Below are positions 18,008 through 27,738 of a stretch of DNA of 64,000 bases, one piece after another. Source of the stretch: Paraburkholderia sp. DHOC27 (GTDB lineage: Bacteria; Pseudomonadota; Gammaproteobacteria; Burkholderiales; Burkholderiaceae). The notes under the pieces were generated by a model that was not told the DNA's origin, did not search any database, and saw only the letters and a program-made list of their open reading frames with translations. How positions within the stretch are numbered: position 1 is the first letter of the stretch; every line of letters begins with the position of its first letter. Both the position numbers and the translations under genes were made by a program. The stretch lies in NCBI RefSeq assembly GCF_003429005.1, contig NZ_QVQV01000003.1, positions 186,723-250,722 on the forward strand, read 5' to 3'.

Positions 18008-18946
18008 ATGTTCGCCTACGCGCTGCGCCGTATCCTGTGGGTCATCCCAACCGTCCTCGCGGTCATCACCGTGTGCTATCTGATGTTGCACGTGACGCCC
18101 GGCGGTCCGTTCGAGGGCGAGAAGCATCTGTCGCCCGCCGTGCTCGCCAATCTCAACGCCAAATATCACCTCGACCAGCCGCTCTGGAAGCAATATCTGC
18201 TGTATCTGAACGCACTGCTGCACGGTGATCTGGGGCCGTCCATCCGTTACGCGGACTGGTCCGTCAACGATCTGGTCAGCCGCGCACTGCCGGTGAGCCT
18301 CGGCGTGGGCGGGCTGTCGGTGCCGATCGCGCTGGTGCTGGGCGTGCTGCTCGGCACTGCAGCGGCCGTGCGGCGCGACGGCCTCACCGACCGCGGCGTG
18401 ATGCTGCTCGGCAACCTCGGCAACGTGGTGCCGCCGTTCGTGCTCGGTCCGGTGCTGGTGTGGATATTCGCAATCCTGCTGCAACGCGCCGACGGCCACG
18501 GCTGGCTGCCCGCCGGCGGTTGGGGCGACGGCAGCTGGCGCTACCGCGTGCTGCCCATGACGCTGCTCGTCATCATCAATGTGTCGTCGATTGCCCGCGT
18601 GATGCGCGGCAGCATGATCGAAGTGCTGTCCGGCAACTTCATCCGCACGGCGCGTGCCAAAGGGCTACCCGGCCACGTTATCGTGCTGCGCCACGCGCTC
18701 AAGCCCGCGCTGATGCCGGTGGTATCGCTGCTCGGCTCGATCTGCATCTCGTCGATCACGGCCGCTGTGGTGACGGAGTCCGTCTTCGCGCTGCCCGGTC
18801 TCGGCCAACTGGTCGTGGATGGCGCCATCAACCGCGACTACACGCTGGTGCTCGGCCTCGTGGTGCTGACCACGGTCGCCGCCGTGATTTTCAACCTGCT
18901 CGTCGATCTGGCGTATGCGTGGCTCGATCCGCGCATCCGCTACTGA
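18008..18946 (+). CDS. oppB: Oligopeptide ABC transporter permease OppB
   Basis: 312-residue inner-membrane permease with six predicted helices. The N-terminal FAYALRRILWVIPTVLAVIT signature and the coupling-loop EAA-like motif near 200-230 (RTARAKGLPGHVIVLRHALK) are typical of the DppB/OppB family. It begins 25 bases after oppA with AAAGGA nearby. It pairs with OppC to form the transmembrane channel. Confidence 0.94.
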   Translation: MFAYALRRILWVIPTVLAVITVCYLMLHVTPGGPFEGEKHLSPAVLANLNAKYHLDQPLWKQYLLYLNALLHGDLGPSIRYADWSVNDLVSRALPVSLGVGGLSVPIALVLGVLLGTAAAVRRDGLTDRGVMLLGNLGNVVPPFVLGPVLVWIFAILLQRADGHGWLPAGGWGDGSWRYRVLPMTLLVIINVSSIARVMRGSMIEVLSGNFIRTARAKGLPGHVIVLRHALKPALMPVVSLLGSICISSITAAVVTESVFALPGLGQLVVDGAINRDYTLVLGLVVLTTVAAVIFNLLVDLAYAWLDPRIRY

Positions 18947-19008
18947 GCGGCGGCCATGCGCGCCGTTGAGCTATCCCGCGTCGATCATCGAACCTGGACA
19001 TTGAAGCC

Positions 19009-19902
19009 ATGAACTCCCCTACTACCGTCGCTGCCGCGAGCGCCGCGCCAGCGCGTCCGCGCAGCCCGCTGGCCCTCGCGTTCCGGCAGTTTTTGAAGAA
19101 CCGTGCCGCCGTTGCGAGTCTCGTGATTCTTGCGTTGATCGTGATTGCGTGTTTTGCCGGCCCGCTGTTTCTGCCTAACGATCCGGATGCCAACGACTGG
19201 ACCGCGATCGCCATGCCGCCCATGTGGGAAGGCATGCACTGGTTCGGCACCGACGACGTGGGCCGCGACCTGCTGGTGCGCACGCTGGTGGGCGGCCGCG
19301 TATCGCTTGAAGTGGGCTTGCTCGGCACGCTGGTGTCGGGCTTGATCGGCGTGGCGTGGGGCGCGACAGCGGGCTACATCGGTGGACGCACGGACGCGGT
19401 GATGATGCGCATCGTAGACATGATGTACGCGATCCCCTACATGCTGATCGCGATCCTGATGATGACGCTGTTTGGACGCGACTTTTATCTCGTCGTGCTC
19501 ACCATCAGCGCGTTCTCGTGGCTCGACATGGCGCGCGTGGTGCGCGGTCAGACGCTGTCGTTGCGCACCCGCGAATTCATCGACGCCGCACGCGCTACCG
19601 GCGTCAGCACGCCATCCATCATCGCGCGGCATATCGTGCCGAACCTGCTGGGCGTGGTCGTGGTGTACGCCACGGTCACCGTGCCGGGCATCGTACTGAC
19701 CGAATCGGTGCTGTCGTTTCTCGGCCTCGGCGTGCAGGAGCCCATGACGAGCTGGGGCGTGCTGATCAACGACGGTGCACAAAAACTGGAGTCGATGCCG
19801 TGGCTGCTTTTGTGCCCGGCCGTCGCGTTGTGTGTGACGTTGTACTGCGTGAATTTCGTCGGCGATGGCCTGCGTGACGCGCTCGATACCAAGGAGCGTT
19901 GA
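19009..19902 (+). CDS. oppC: Oligopeptide ABC transporter permease OppC
   Basis: 297-residue second permease subunit. The OppC-type N-terminal segment (SPLALAFRQFLKNRAAVASLV) is followed by five further helices and the coupling motif DAARATGVSTPSIIARHIVPN near 205-225. GTDDVGRDLL is a family hallmark. It follows oppB by 62 bases and precedes oppD by one base. Confidence 0.94.
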   Translation: MNSPTTVAAASAAPARPRSPLALAFRQFLKNRAAVASLVILALIVIACFAGPLFLPNDPDANDWTAIAMPPMWEGMHWFGTDDVGRDLLVRTLVGGRVSLEVGLLGTLVSGLIGVAWGATAGYIGGRTDAVMMRIVDMMYAIPYMLIAILMMTLFGRDFYLVVLTISAFSWLDMARVVRGQTLSLRTREFIDAARATGVSTPSIIARHIVPNLLGVVVVYATVTVPGIVLTESVLSFLGLGVQEPMTSWGVLINDGAQKLESMPWLLLCPAVALCVTLYCVNFVGDGLRDALDTKER

Positions 19903-19903
19903 A

Positions 19904-20919
19904 ATGGCCCTGCTGGAAGTCAAAGACCTCGGCGTGCGCTTTACGCGCCGCGATGCTTCGCCGGTGGAAGCCGTGCAGCGCGTCTCGTTCACGCTGGAAA
20001 AAGGCAAGACGCTGGGCATCGTAGGCGAGTCCGGTTCGGGCAAAAGCCAGACCGTGATGGCGCTGCTGGGCCTGTTGCCAGGCAACGGCCAGGCAACAGG
20101 CGAAGCGAACTACGCGGGACGCAATCTGCTCACGCTCAGCCAACGCGAGATGAACCAGATTCGCGGCGATCGCATCGGCATGGTGTTTCAGGACCCGATG
20201 ACCTCGCTCAATCCGTTTCTGACGGTGGAGCGGCAGATGACCGAGGCGTTGCAGCAGCATCGCGGCGTGTCGCGCCGGGATGCACGTCGTCAGGCAATTG
20301 CCGCGCTACAGCGGGTGTGGATTCCAGATGCGGAGCGGCGCATCGACCGCTATCCGCATGAGTTTTCGGGCGGCATGCGGCAGCGCGTGACGATTGCCAC
20401 CGCCCTTCTAACCGAACCGGAAATCCTGATTGCCGACGAGCCGACCACCGCGCTCGACGTCACGGTGCAGGCGCAGATCATCGAACTGCTGCGCGAACTG
20501 AACCGCGATCTCGGCACGGCGATCATCCTGATTACGCACGACATGGGCGTGGTCGCCGGGCTCGCAGACGACGTGATGGTGATGTACGCGGGCCGCACCG
20601 TGGAGCGCGCGAGCGCCCAGGCACTGTTCGAGATGCCGACGCATCCGTACACCCGTGGATTGCTCGACGCCCTGCCGCGTCTCGAAGACGAAGCGCACAT
20701 GAGCGACCAGGTGGATGCGCCCTTGCGCACGATTGCGGGTAATCCGCCCGCGCCGGGGGAAGCCATCGAAGGCTGTGCGTTCGCGCCGCGCTGCGCGAGT
20801 GCGCAGGACCGTTGCCGCACTACGCGGCCGGCGCTCGAGCCGATTGGCGGCAAGCATGACGGATGGCGCGCGTGCCTGCGCCCGGTCACGGAAATTGTGG
20901 AGATTGCGGAGGTGGTACG

Positions 20920-20923
<4 letters not shown>
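19904..20923 (+). CDS. oppD: Oligopeptide ABC transporter ATPase OppD
   Basis: 339-residue nucleotide-binding subunit. The ATG at 19904 is one base after the oppC stop and follows AAGGAG. Walker A GESGSGKS (about 38-45), ABC signature FSGGMRQRV (about 155), Walker [12 protein letters not shown], and a C-terminal oligopeptide-type extension with four Cys (CAFAPRC...C...C), a known Fe-S or structural motif in OppD/DppD proteins. It hydrolyses ATP with OppF. The stop overlaps the oppF GTG start. Confidence 0.94.
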
Positions 20924-21945
<1,022 letters not shown>

Positions 21946-22077
21946 TTCCGGCAGCGCGCGAGAAAGTGGGGCGCTGTAGTCCGTGTTCAGCGGATGCGGC
22001 GCCGCTTCTAGCGTGATGCATTTTTGGCAATCTGCGGGGAACCAAACACAACGTAAAACCGCCGCGCATGGCACGAA

Positions 22078-22557
22078 TTACAAACCAGTCCTCGGTTCAT
22101 ACGGCTTGCCCGGATGCTGCGCAATCGCCTGGAATTGCGGCGCCAGCAACGCGCTGACGCTGGTCTTCTGCTGATTGTTCAGGCTATCGTAGAACGTGAT
22201 CCACGCATTTGCGGATTGCTCACGCAAGGCGTCGTCTTCCTTCTCCACCTTCACATGCGCGGCGTGCACGGCGCGCAGATCGATGATCGACTGCTGATCC
22301 GCCGACTGCATCTGTTGCTGCAACTGGTCTTCATTCATGCGGGCGCTGACGTGGCTTTCCTGCATGGTGTCCAGCGCCGTTTGCCACAGGTTTTGCTGCG
22401 TCGGCGTCAGGTTCAGTTGCGGCGCCAGTTGCTTCATTGCCGGGATGAACTGGCTGGTGGGCGTTGCGTCGATCGGCGCGGCTTGTGCCACGCCGATGCT
22501 GATGGCCAACGCGGCGAACGTGGCCACGAACATCCGGAACGTTTTGCTTTTCATCAT
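22078..22557 (-). CDS. Spy/LTXXQ-like small periplasmic protein
   Basis: 159-residue exported protein. Signal peptide about 1-26 (ALAISIGVAQA). The mature part is almost all helical and Gln-rich, with LTPTQQNLWQ near residue 50, resembling the LTXXQ motif of Spy/CpxP-like periplasmic chaperones and stress sensors. No metal-binding His/Cys cluster is seen. It sits beside a manganese exporter on the same strand but upstream of its own separate start, so a functional link is only suggestive. Confidence 0.65.
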   Translation of the reverse strand: MMKSKTFRMFVATFAALAISIGVAQAAPIDATPTSQFIPAMKQLAPQLNLTPTQQNLWQTALDTMQESHVSARMNEDQLQQQMQSADQQSIIDLRAVHAAHVKVEKEDDALREQSANAWITFYDSLNNQQKTSVSALLAPQFQAIAQHPGKPYEPRTGL

Positions 22558-22695
22558 CTTCTCCTCGTCGATTTTCGACTGGCCCTCGGGCCTGCTGGCG
22601 GTTGGATCCGGTTCAGTCAGGTGACTGCCGAATCCATACTCAGCATCGTATTCGTGGAGAATTAGCGAAAAATGAGGCGCGTGGCCGCCTCGCGG

Positions 22696-23286
22696 TCAGA
22701 ACATGGGATGCGCGTCGGGATAAAGCGCAGTGCGCAACGCAAGTCCACCGAGCACCACGAAGATCAACGCCGCGAGAATGTGTACGGCCTTGGTCGGCAG
22801 ACGGTCTGCGAACTTGTGACCGAGGTAGATCACAGGCACGTTGGCCAGCATCATGCCGAGCGTGGTGCCGGCGACGACGCCGAAGAATTCGTGAAAGCGG
22901 GCCGCGAGCGCAATGGTCACGATCTGCGTCTTGTCGCCCATCTCCGCCAGAAAGAACGTAACGGCAGTGGTGCCGAAGACACCCATCGAATCTCGCGCGG
23001 GTACTGCGTCGGCGTCGTCCAGTTTGTCGGGAATCAGGATCCACACGGCCATCACGGCAAACGACGCCACCACAGCCCAGTTCAGAATGTTAGGACTCAG
23101 AATGCTCGCCAGCCACGCTCCCAGTGCGCCAGACGCTCCATGATTGATGAGCGTCGCAGCCAGCACGCCAAGAATGATGGGAATGGGCTTGCGGTAGCGC
23201 GCAGCAAGCACCAGCGAGAGCAGTTGGGTCTTGTCGCCAATTTCGGCGAGGCCGACCACACTGGTAGAGACGAGAAAGGATTGCAT
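22696..23286 (-). CDS. UPF0016/GDT1-family (TMEM165) manganese exporter
   Basis: 196-residue inner-membrane protein with two inverted halves, each holding the ExGDKT motif: GLAEIGDKTQLL (about 12-23) and FFLAEMGDKTQIV (about 108-120). About six helices. Bacterial members such as Vibrio cholerae MneA export Mn2+. The start at 23286 lacks a clear ribosome site. A yybP-ykoY manganese riboswitch and an overlapping terminator precede it, which independently supports manganese as substrate. Expression is expected to rise when manganese is high. Confidence 0.92.
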   Translation of the reverse strand: MQSFLVSTSVVGLAEIGDKTQLLSLVLAARYRKPIPIILGVLAATLINHGASGALGAWLASILSPNILNWAVVASFAVMAVWILIPDKLDDADAVPARDSMGVFGTTAVTFFLAEMGDKTQIVTIALAARFHEFFGVVAGTTLGMMLANVPVIYLGHKFADRLPTKAVHILAALIFVVLGGLALRTALYPDAHPMF

Positions 23287-23314
23287 GGGGTTTTGTTGTA
23301 CCCGGGCCGCGCTG

Positions 23315-23370
23315 AAAAAACGCGATGACGCACATTCCGGCGACCCGGTTAGGTCGGAATGCGTGTCATC
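23315..23370 (-). terminator. Riboswitch-controlled intrinsic terminator
   Basis: Read on the minus strand, a 16-pair stem (23324-23370, one mismatch and one G-U) is followed after three bases by six T residues (23315-23320). The 5' arm begins GATGAC, of which GATGA directly follows the riboswitch GGCAAGACC element and can form the 3' side of its P1 stem. P1 and terminator are therefore mutually exclusive, so ligand binding should favour read-through into the exporter. Confidence 0.8.
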
Positions 23371-23480
23371 GGTCTTGCCAGGCATTACGCTGTGCACGCC
23401 ATGGTGAGTCTTGCGACTGGCCAAGTATGTTGACGTGCACCCTCGAACATCGCGTTCGAGGCGGCTACTCCCCAATGAGA
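23366..23480 (-). promoter_or_regulatory. yybP-ykoY manganese riboswitch upstream of UPF0016 exporter
   Basis: Read on the minus strand, the conserved elements occur in order: GGGGAGTAGC (23473-23464), GTCAACATACT (23434-23424) and GGCAAGACC (23379-23371), with hairpin-forming variable segments between. TCAT before and ATGA after can close P1. These are the invariant blocks of the yybP-ykoY class, which senses Mn2+. The paired expression platform is the terminator immediately downstream. Confidence 0.93.
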
Positions 23481-23597
23481 AGGTGCGATTCTATCGTGCG
23501 GGGTGTGACGGAGGCAAGTCGCGAGGGGAGCAAGCCGCAACTCCGCCCAGCCCAAACGAAAGCTTGTTGAAAGCACATCGCTGCGATAGACTGGGCG

Positions 23598-23712
23598 CCA
23601 TCTTTTGGGGAGTAGCCTTCCTTCCAGCGCGGAAGGAGAGCGCGTCAACATACTCGGCGGGTCGCAAGATCAACCGTGGCGCGTTCGACCGGTCGGTTTG
23701 GCGAGACCATGG
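23598..23712 (+). promoter_or_regulatory. Second yybP-ykoY manganese riboswitch, divergent from the first
   Basis: Conserved blocks in order: GGGGAGTAGC (23607-23616), GTCAACATACTC (23644-23655) and TTGGCGAGACC (23698-23708). CCAT (23598-23601) pairs with ATGG (23709-23712) as P1. Stem P2 CTTCCTTCC/GGAAGGAG is clear. Downstream an 8-base helix, GGTCGGAC (23730-23737) with GTCCGACC (23766-23773), abuts the GGAGGG ribosome site at about 23775-23780. Control is therefore more likely translational than by termination. Confidence 0.93.
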
Positions 23713-23783
23713 GTGCATGCGTCGTTCCTGGTCGGACGGCGGCAATTGCGCCGTGGTTCGTCGACGTCCGACCTGGAGGGCTC

Positions 23784-23900
23784 ATGTTCTTCTTCGCTTC
23801 CCGTGTTCCTGTTTGCTTCGTTGCGCGCATCACGTATCGCGTCCTCTTGAAGGTCGGCAGTGCGTTTGCGCCTGCTCGTCCAGGCGGAGGCACGACATGA
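23784..23900 (+). CDS. 38-residue leader peptide coupled to the exchanger
   Basis: Small reading frame with a strong GGAGGG four bases upstream of its ATG. Its TGA overlaps the exchanger ATG (ATGA at 23897-23900). The product starts MFFFASRVPVCFVARI and is hydrophobic then Gly-rich, with no known family. Position between riboswitch and exchanger suggests that the riboswitch gates its translation and that the exchanger is translated by coupling. It may have no function beyond this. Confidence 0.5.
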   Translation: MFFFASRVPVCFVARITYRVLLKVGSAFAPARPGGGTT

Positions 23901-24907
23901 TTCCGCTGTTTCTCGAACTCATTCTGATGCTGGCGATCATCCTCGTCGCCGCGGAAGTCTTCACGAACGCGCTGGAGCATCTCGGCGAACGCCTGAAGAT
24001 TTCCGAAGGCGTGACCGGTTCGCTGTTCGCCGCGGTCGGCACGGCGTTGCCTGAGACGATGGTCCCGCTGCTGGCGCTCGCCGGTGGCACATCGAGTCAG
24101 CGCGTGAACGAGGAGATCGGCGTCGGCGCGATCCTCGGCGCGCCCTTGATGCTGGCCACGCTGACCACTTTCCTGATGACACTCGCCATCCTGCGCACGC
24201 GTGGCTTGCGTGGTGTCGTAAAGCCCGAGCGAAGCGGTCTGACGCGCGATCTGAACTACTTCCTGGCGGCCTTCGGCCTCGCCGCTCTTGCGATGTTCGT
24301 GCCGCACGACGACTGGTACGTCCGCGCGCTTTTCAGCGCGGTGCTGGTCGGTCTCTATGTGTTGTACGTGGTGATGACGTTTCGCGCGTCGGAGAAACTC
24401 GTGGAGAGCGGGCACGGCACGGAGGCGCCCGGCACCATGTTGCTGGCGCGGCTCGGCGTGCCGGTCAACCTCGGGACCATCATCGTGCAACTGGCGCTTG
24501 GCGTGGCGCTGCTGGTGGGCGGGGCGAAGGGCTTCATCCACGGCGTGGAGGGCGTGTCGCACGCGCTCGGCATTTCGGCGCTGCTGCTTTCGCTCATCAT
24601 CATTCCTATCGCGACGGAATTGCCCGAGAAGGTCAACAGCATCCTGTGGATTCGCCGCGGTAAGGACACCCTGGCATTCGGCAACATCAGCGGCGCGATG
24701 GTATTTCAGGGCACGCTGCTGCCTGCGATCGGCATTTTGCTGACGCCGTGGGAGCCACGCGTCGAGGTGCTGACGGGCGTGGTCATCACGCTCGTTGCCG
24801 CCGCCTGGCTGCGCTTCAATGCCAGGGCGCGAGGTCTTGCGGTGGGCGCGTTGCTGGTGAACGGCGTGCTGTATCTCGGCTACCTGGTGGTTACATTGAC
24901 GCGCTAG
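23897..24907 (+). CDS. CaCA-family cation exchanger, probably for manganese
   Basis: 336-residue inner-membrane protein with about ten helices in two inverted repeats. The alpha-repeats are visible as GTALPETMVPLLALAGG (about 54-70, followed by EEIGVGAILGAP) and IPIATELPEKVNSI (about 237-250), each with the acidic residue used for cation binding. GGAGG at 23886-23890 supports the ATG at 23897. Members exchange Ca2+ or related cations for Na+ or H+. The manganese riboswitch upstream suggests Mn2+ export here. That substrate is inferred from regulation, not from residues. Confidence 0.88.
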   Translation: MIPLFLELILMLAIILVAAEVFTNALEHLGERLKISEGVTGSLFAAVGTALPETMVPLLALAGGTSSQRVNEEIGVGAILGAPLMLATLTTFLMTLAILRTRGLRGVVKPERSGLTRDLNYFLAAFGLAALAMFVPHDDWYVRALFSAVLVGLYVLYVVMTFRASEKLVESGHGTEAPGTMLLARLGVPVNLGTIIVQLALGVALLVGGAKGFIHGVEGVSHALGISALLLSLIIIPIATELPEKVNSILWIRRGKDTLAFGNISGAMVFQGTLLPAIGILLTPWEPRVEVLTGVVITLVAAAWLRFNARARGLAVGALLVNGVLYLGYLVVTLTR

Positions 24908-25095
24908 GCGTCGTATCGAGCCGCCGCCGCTGCCTGACAGACGGAGGTTCACGGTTCGCGGTTCACATTCGTGTTCTGCGTATTTCGCGGTGTCTGGCGG
25001 CAGCGTTCCGGGTCGAGGCACGCCGCTTGCTGCAACGAGAGCCATTCCATGCGAAATGGTCGACGGTCTTCGGACACGTCGCCCCGTTCGTGCCT

Positions 25096-25115
25096 ACCGC
25101 CCGACTACGGGCGGT
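25096..25115 (+). other. Stable hairpin upstream of GlsB/YeaQ-like gene
   Basis: ACCGCCCG-ACTA-CGGGCGGT is a perfect 8-pair stem with a four-base loop and no T-run. It lies in the 265-base interval between the exchanger and the gene at 25173. Role unknown; a leader hairpin is possible. Confidence 0.35.
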
Positions 25116-25172
25116 TCGTGGCCGGAATGCTTGCTTGCCGCTCACGCGAATTCATCCCACTAGGAGGGAAAT

Positions 25173-25448
25173 ATGGACCCGGTCTCACATGGCATCATCT
25201 TCTGGCTCATCATCGGCGGCATTGCGGGTGCGCTGGCCGGCCGTATCGTCGACGGCGGCGGCTTCGGCATCATCGTGGATATCATCGTCGGGATTGTCGG
25301 CGCCTTCATTGGTGGCTGGCTCGGCGGCGCGCTCGGCCTGCACCTGGGCGGCGGCATCATCGGCTCACTGATTACGGCGCTGATCGGGGCGGTGATTCTG
25401 CTGTTCATCATTCGCCTCTTCAGTAGCGGCCGTACGCGATCGCTTTGA
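25173..25448 (+). CDS. GlsB/YeaQ/YmgE-family small membrane protein
   Basis: 91-residue, Gly-rich hydrophobic protein with three membrane segments. The repeated GGIAGALAGRIVDGGGFG and GAFIGGWLGG patterns are typical of the transglycosylase-associated (GlsB/YeaQ/YmgE) family linked to envelope stress. AGGAGGG precedes the ATG by five bases, an unusually strong site. Molecular function of the family is unknown. Confidence 0.88.
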   Translation: MDPVSHGIIFWLIIGGIAGALAGRIVDGGGFGIIVDIIVGIVGAFIGGWLGGALGLHLGGGIIGSLITALIGAVILLFIIRLFSSGRTRSL

Positions 25449-25548
25449 GCGCCGTTTTCACCGCAATGGCCACGGCCTTTTGAAAAGACTTCCAGCGTCT
25501 TGATGTATTGCGCGGTTGATTGAACGCAGATTGCGATGCTGGAAACAC

Positions 25549-25590
25549 AGCGGGCACGTCCTTTAGAGCTTAAAGGACATGCCCGCTTTT
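25549..25590. terminator. Strong bidirectional intrinsic terminator
   Basis: AGCGGGCA-C-GTCCTTT and AAAGGAC-A-TGCCCGCT form a long stem with one mismatch, followed by TTTT on the plus strand. It separates the GlsB/YeaQ-like gene from the convergent LprI-like gene. The surrounding interval 25449-25759 contains no other feature I can support. Confidence 0.75.
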
Positions 25591-25759
25591 CTTCGTGCTG
25601 CGTTTTTCATTGACCACGCGCCTTCAAAGGCGCGCTTCTCGCCAAGCGCTTGGAACCCGGCGCTGACAACTGCGAATTGAAGACTGAGCGGCGCGCGAAC
25701 GGAAGGCTGAGCGACACGCGAACGGCATGCAATCACCACGCCGTCCGCGCGAACCGCAT

Positions 25760-26461
25760 TCAGCGCACGCGCCTTCGTTGATAAACCACGGCGCCGATCC
25801 CGAGCGCCGCGATCGCGACGAGAACGATCAGCAGAATTGCCAACGGATTCGAGCCGCCGCCAGCAGCAGGCGTATCCGCAGACGACGCCACGCTTGCCGT
25901 CGCTGGCGCAGACGCCGCCGACACGGCCTGCGGCAGCGCCACCCCATAGGCACTCCCTTGCCGCGACACCGGCACGCTCGACGACTGCTCGCTGGCCGCC
26001 GCCGCAGCCGTGCTTGCGGTCGTCTGCGGTGTACCGGGTGTAGCGGAAACGCTCGATGCCGGCCCCAGCGCCTCCGACGCGTTCATCACCGGCGCCGGCG
26101 CAATCTCGCCGACGGGTGGCGGCGCGCTCACCGCAGGCGCCGCCGCGCTTTGCTCGACGGCCTTGGTCGCATTGCTCCAGGCAGCGAACACCGTGTCGAT
26201 GCAATGCACGTCGGTACAGGCATCGCGCTTTTGCTTCCACGCCGCGAGATCGGCCGCCGAGAGCTTGCCTTGCTGAAGCAGGCTCTGCTGCCCGGCATAG
26301 ATGCCGTCGTACTCGTGATTCAGGATGGCGTGATCGCAGATCACCCGCTGGCCGGGCTGCTGCGCGCTCTCGCATTGAATGTCAGTCGCCCATGCGCTGG
26401 CGCTACAGAGCAGCAAAGGAATCAGGAACGTGCTTTTGAAGCTGCTTGCGTGCAATGGCAA
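25760..26461 (-). CDS. LprI-like envelope protein with C-terminal membrane helix
   Basis: 233-residue protein. TTG start at 26461 preceded by GAGGAGGG. Signal peptide about 1-25 (ending ASAWA), then a small Cys-containing domain (CESAQQPGQRVICDHAIL...CTDVHCID, about 29-93) like the LprI/DUF1311 fold seen in lysozyme-inhibitor-related proteins. A long Ala/Pro/Ser-rich linker (about 100-205) leads to a single membrane helix (about 207-226) and a basic stop-transfer tail. So the domain is displayed in the periplasm on a tether. Its role is unknown. Confidence 0.7.
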   Translation of the reverse strand: MPLHASSFKSTFLIPLLLCSASAWATDIQCESAQQPGQRVICDHAILNHEYDGIYAGQQSLLQQGKLSAADLAAWKQKRDACTDVHCIDTVFAAWSNATKAVEQSAAAPAVSAPPPVGEIAPAPVMNASEALGPASSVSATPGTPQTTASTAAAAASEQSSSVPVSRQGSAYGVALPQAVSAASAPATASVASSADTPAAGGGSNPLAILLIVLVAIAALGIGAVVYQRRRVR

Positions 26462-26560
26462 TTCGCCCTCCTCGGAGCACAGGTCAAGTTATGGATGTGG
26501 CCGTCACCCGGTATGCGTCAAAGCCCAGGCCAACGCGCCCTACCGATGATCTGACAGCAA

Positions 26561-27586
26561 TCAGTGCCGAAAGTCCCCCAGACCTTTGCCGGTCCAGCGT
26601 TTTAATGCGCGGCGGAAGTTGGCAGCGTCGCTGAAGCCCAGCAGCATGGCGATATCTTCCGTGCTCATCTTGGTCGTCTTCAGATATTCCGTGGCCAGCG
26701 AGCAGCGCACGTCGTCGACGATCGCGACGAACGACGTGCCTTCCGCCTCCAGCCGTCGCCGCAGCGTGCGGCTGGTCATCTTGAGGGTATCCGCGACGAT
26801 ATCCATGCTCGGGAATTCACCGGGCTTGCTCATGAGGATCTGATACACCTCGCCGGATGCACCGGTCGAAGTCTTCGCCTGGCCAATCAGCCGGTCGCAC
26901 ATTTCCTGGATCAACGCAGCCGAATGCCGGTTCGCCAATTGCGGCTTTTGCTCGAGGATCGCGCTGTCATAGACCAGTTCGCACTGCTCCTCGCCGAAAT
27001 AACACGGACAACCGAGGTACTTCGGATAGAGATCCGCATACGCCGGTTCAGCATAGGAAAAGCTCGCCCTGATGGGCGGGCAGCTATGACCTGCGACGTC
27101 CTGCAGATGCGTGACGTGCTGGGTGAACTGCTGCTCGATCAGGAATTCGCCCAATTCGCGCGACGGGCTGGAGATGAAGGCGTCCGGGAAAGTCCACACG
27201 GCGCGATCCGGGTATTCGGTCCAGACGATCGTCACGGTGGGCGTGGCGAGCCGATGGTATTTCACGCCGAGCCTGAAGTAGTCGCGCAGCGACAGACACG
27301 ACATCAGCGCGTAGCCATACATGCCGTACGCGGACAGATGCAGACGCGAGCCCACCTCGAAGGGCGTGGCGGGGTCGTGCGAGAGCGCCACGGCGTTCTT
27401 GCACACCGCCGCGTACTGACGCACCGACGTCAACGTGGCCGGCGCATAGAGCTGATCGGCCTCGATGCCGCTGCCCTTCAGGCTGTCTTCAGGCGCCACC
27501 CCCTGCTCGGCCAGTACTTCCACCAGCGCCGCGATCTTGTAGGGCGCGTAGATACGCTCGTTGAGCAACGGCAATCTCGGCAACAC
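26561..27586 (-). CDS. AraC-family transcriptional regulator
   Basis: 341-residue regulator with an N-terminal AraC-binding domain of the PF12625 type (about 15-215) and a C-terminal double helix-turn-helix (about 240-340), including MSTEDIAMLLGFSDAANFRRALKRWTG. This architecture is shared with OruR/ArgR-type activators of catabolic genes. It is divergent from the BKACE-MFS-SDR operon with about 150 bases between the starts, so it is very likely its regulator. Effector unknown. Confidence 0.9.
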   Translation of the reverse strand: MLPRLPLLNERIYAPYKIAALVEVLAEQGVAPEDSLKGSGIEADQLYAPATLTSVRQYAAVCKNAVALSHDPATPFEVGSRLHLSAYGMYGYALMSCLSLRDYFRLGVKYHRLATPTVTIVWTEYPDRAVWTFPDAFISSPSRELGEFLIEQQFTQHVTHLQDVAGHSCPPIRASFSYAEPAYADLYPKYLGCPCYFGEEQCELVYDSAILEQKPQLANRHSAALIQEMCDRLIGQAKTSTGASGEVYQILMSKPGEFPSMDIVADTLKMTSRTLRRRLEAEGTSFVAIVDDVRCSLATEYLKTTKMSTEDIAMLLGFSDAANFRRALKRWTGKGLGDFRH

Positions 27587-27738
27587 GACGTCTCCTCAGA
27601 ATGTCCCGCAATGACATTCACCTGTCCGGAAATGACCTTACGGAGCCGATCCTATCCGACTATGATCGGTCTCACAAGGGGCGAGTCCGCAGCCATCCAC
27701 GGCAAAAGGCCGTCCCAGACCAGATGCCGGAGACAGCT

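Noticed and set aside
23645..25045. 466-codon minus-strand frame across the CaCA exchanger
   Set aside because: Antisense shadow covering a riboswitch and a membrane transporter with clear alpha-repeats.
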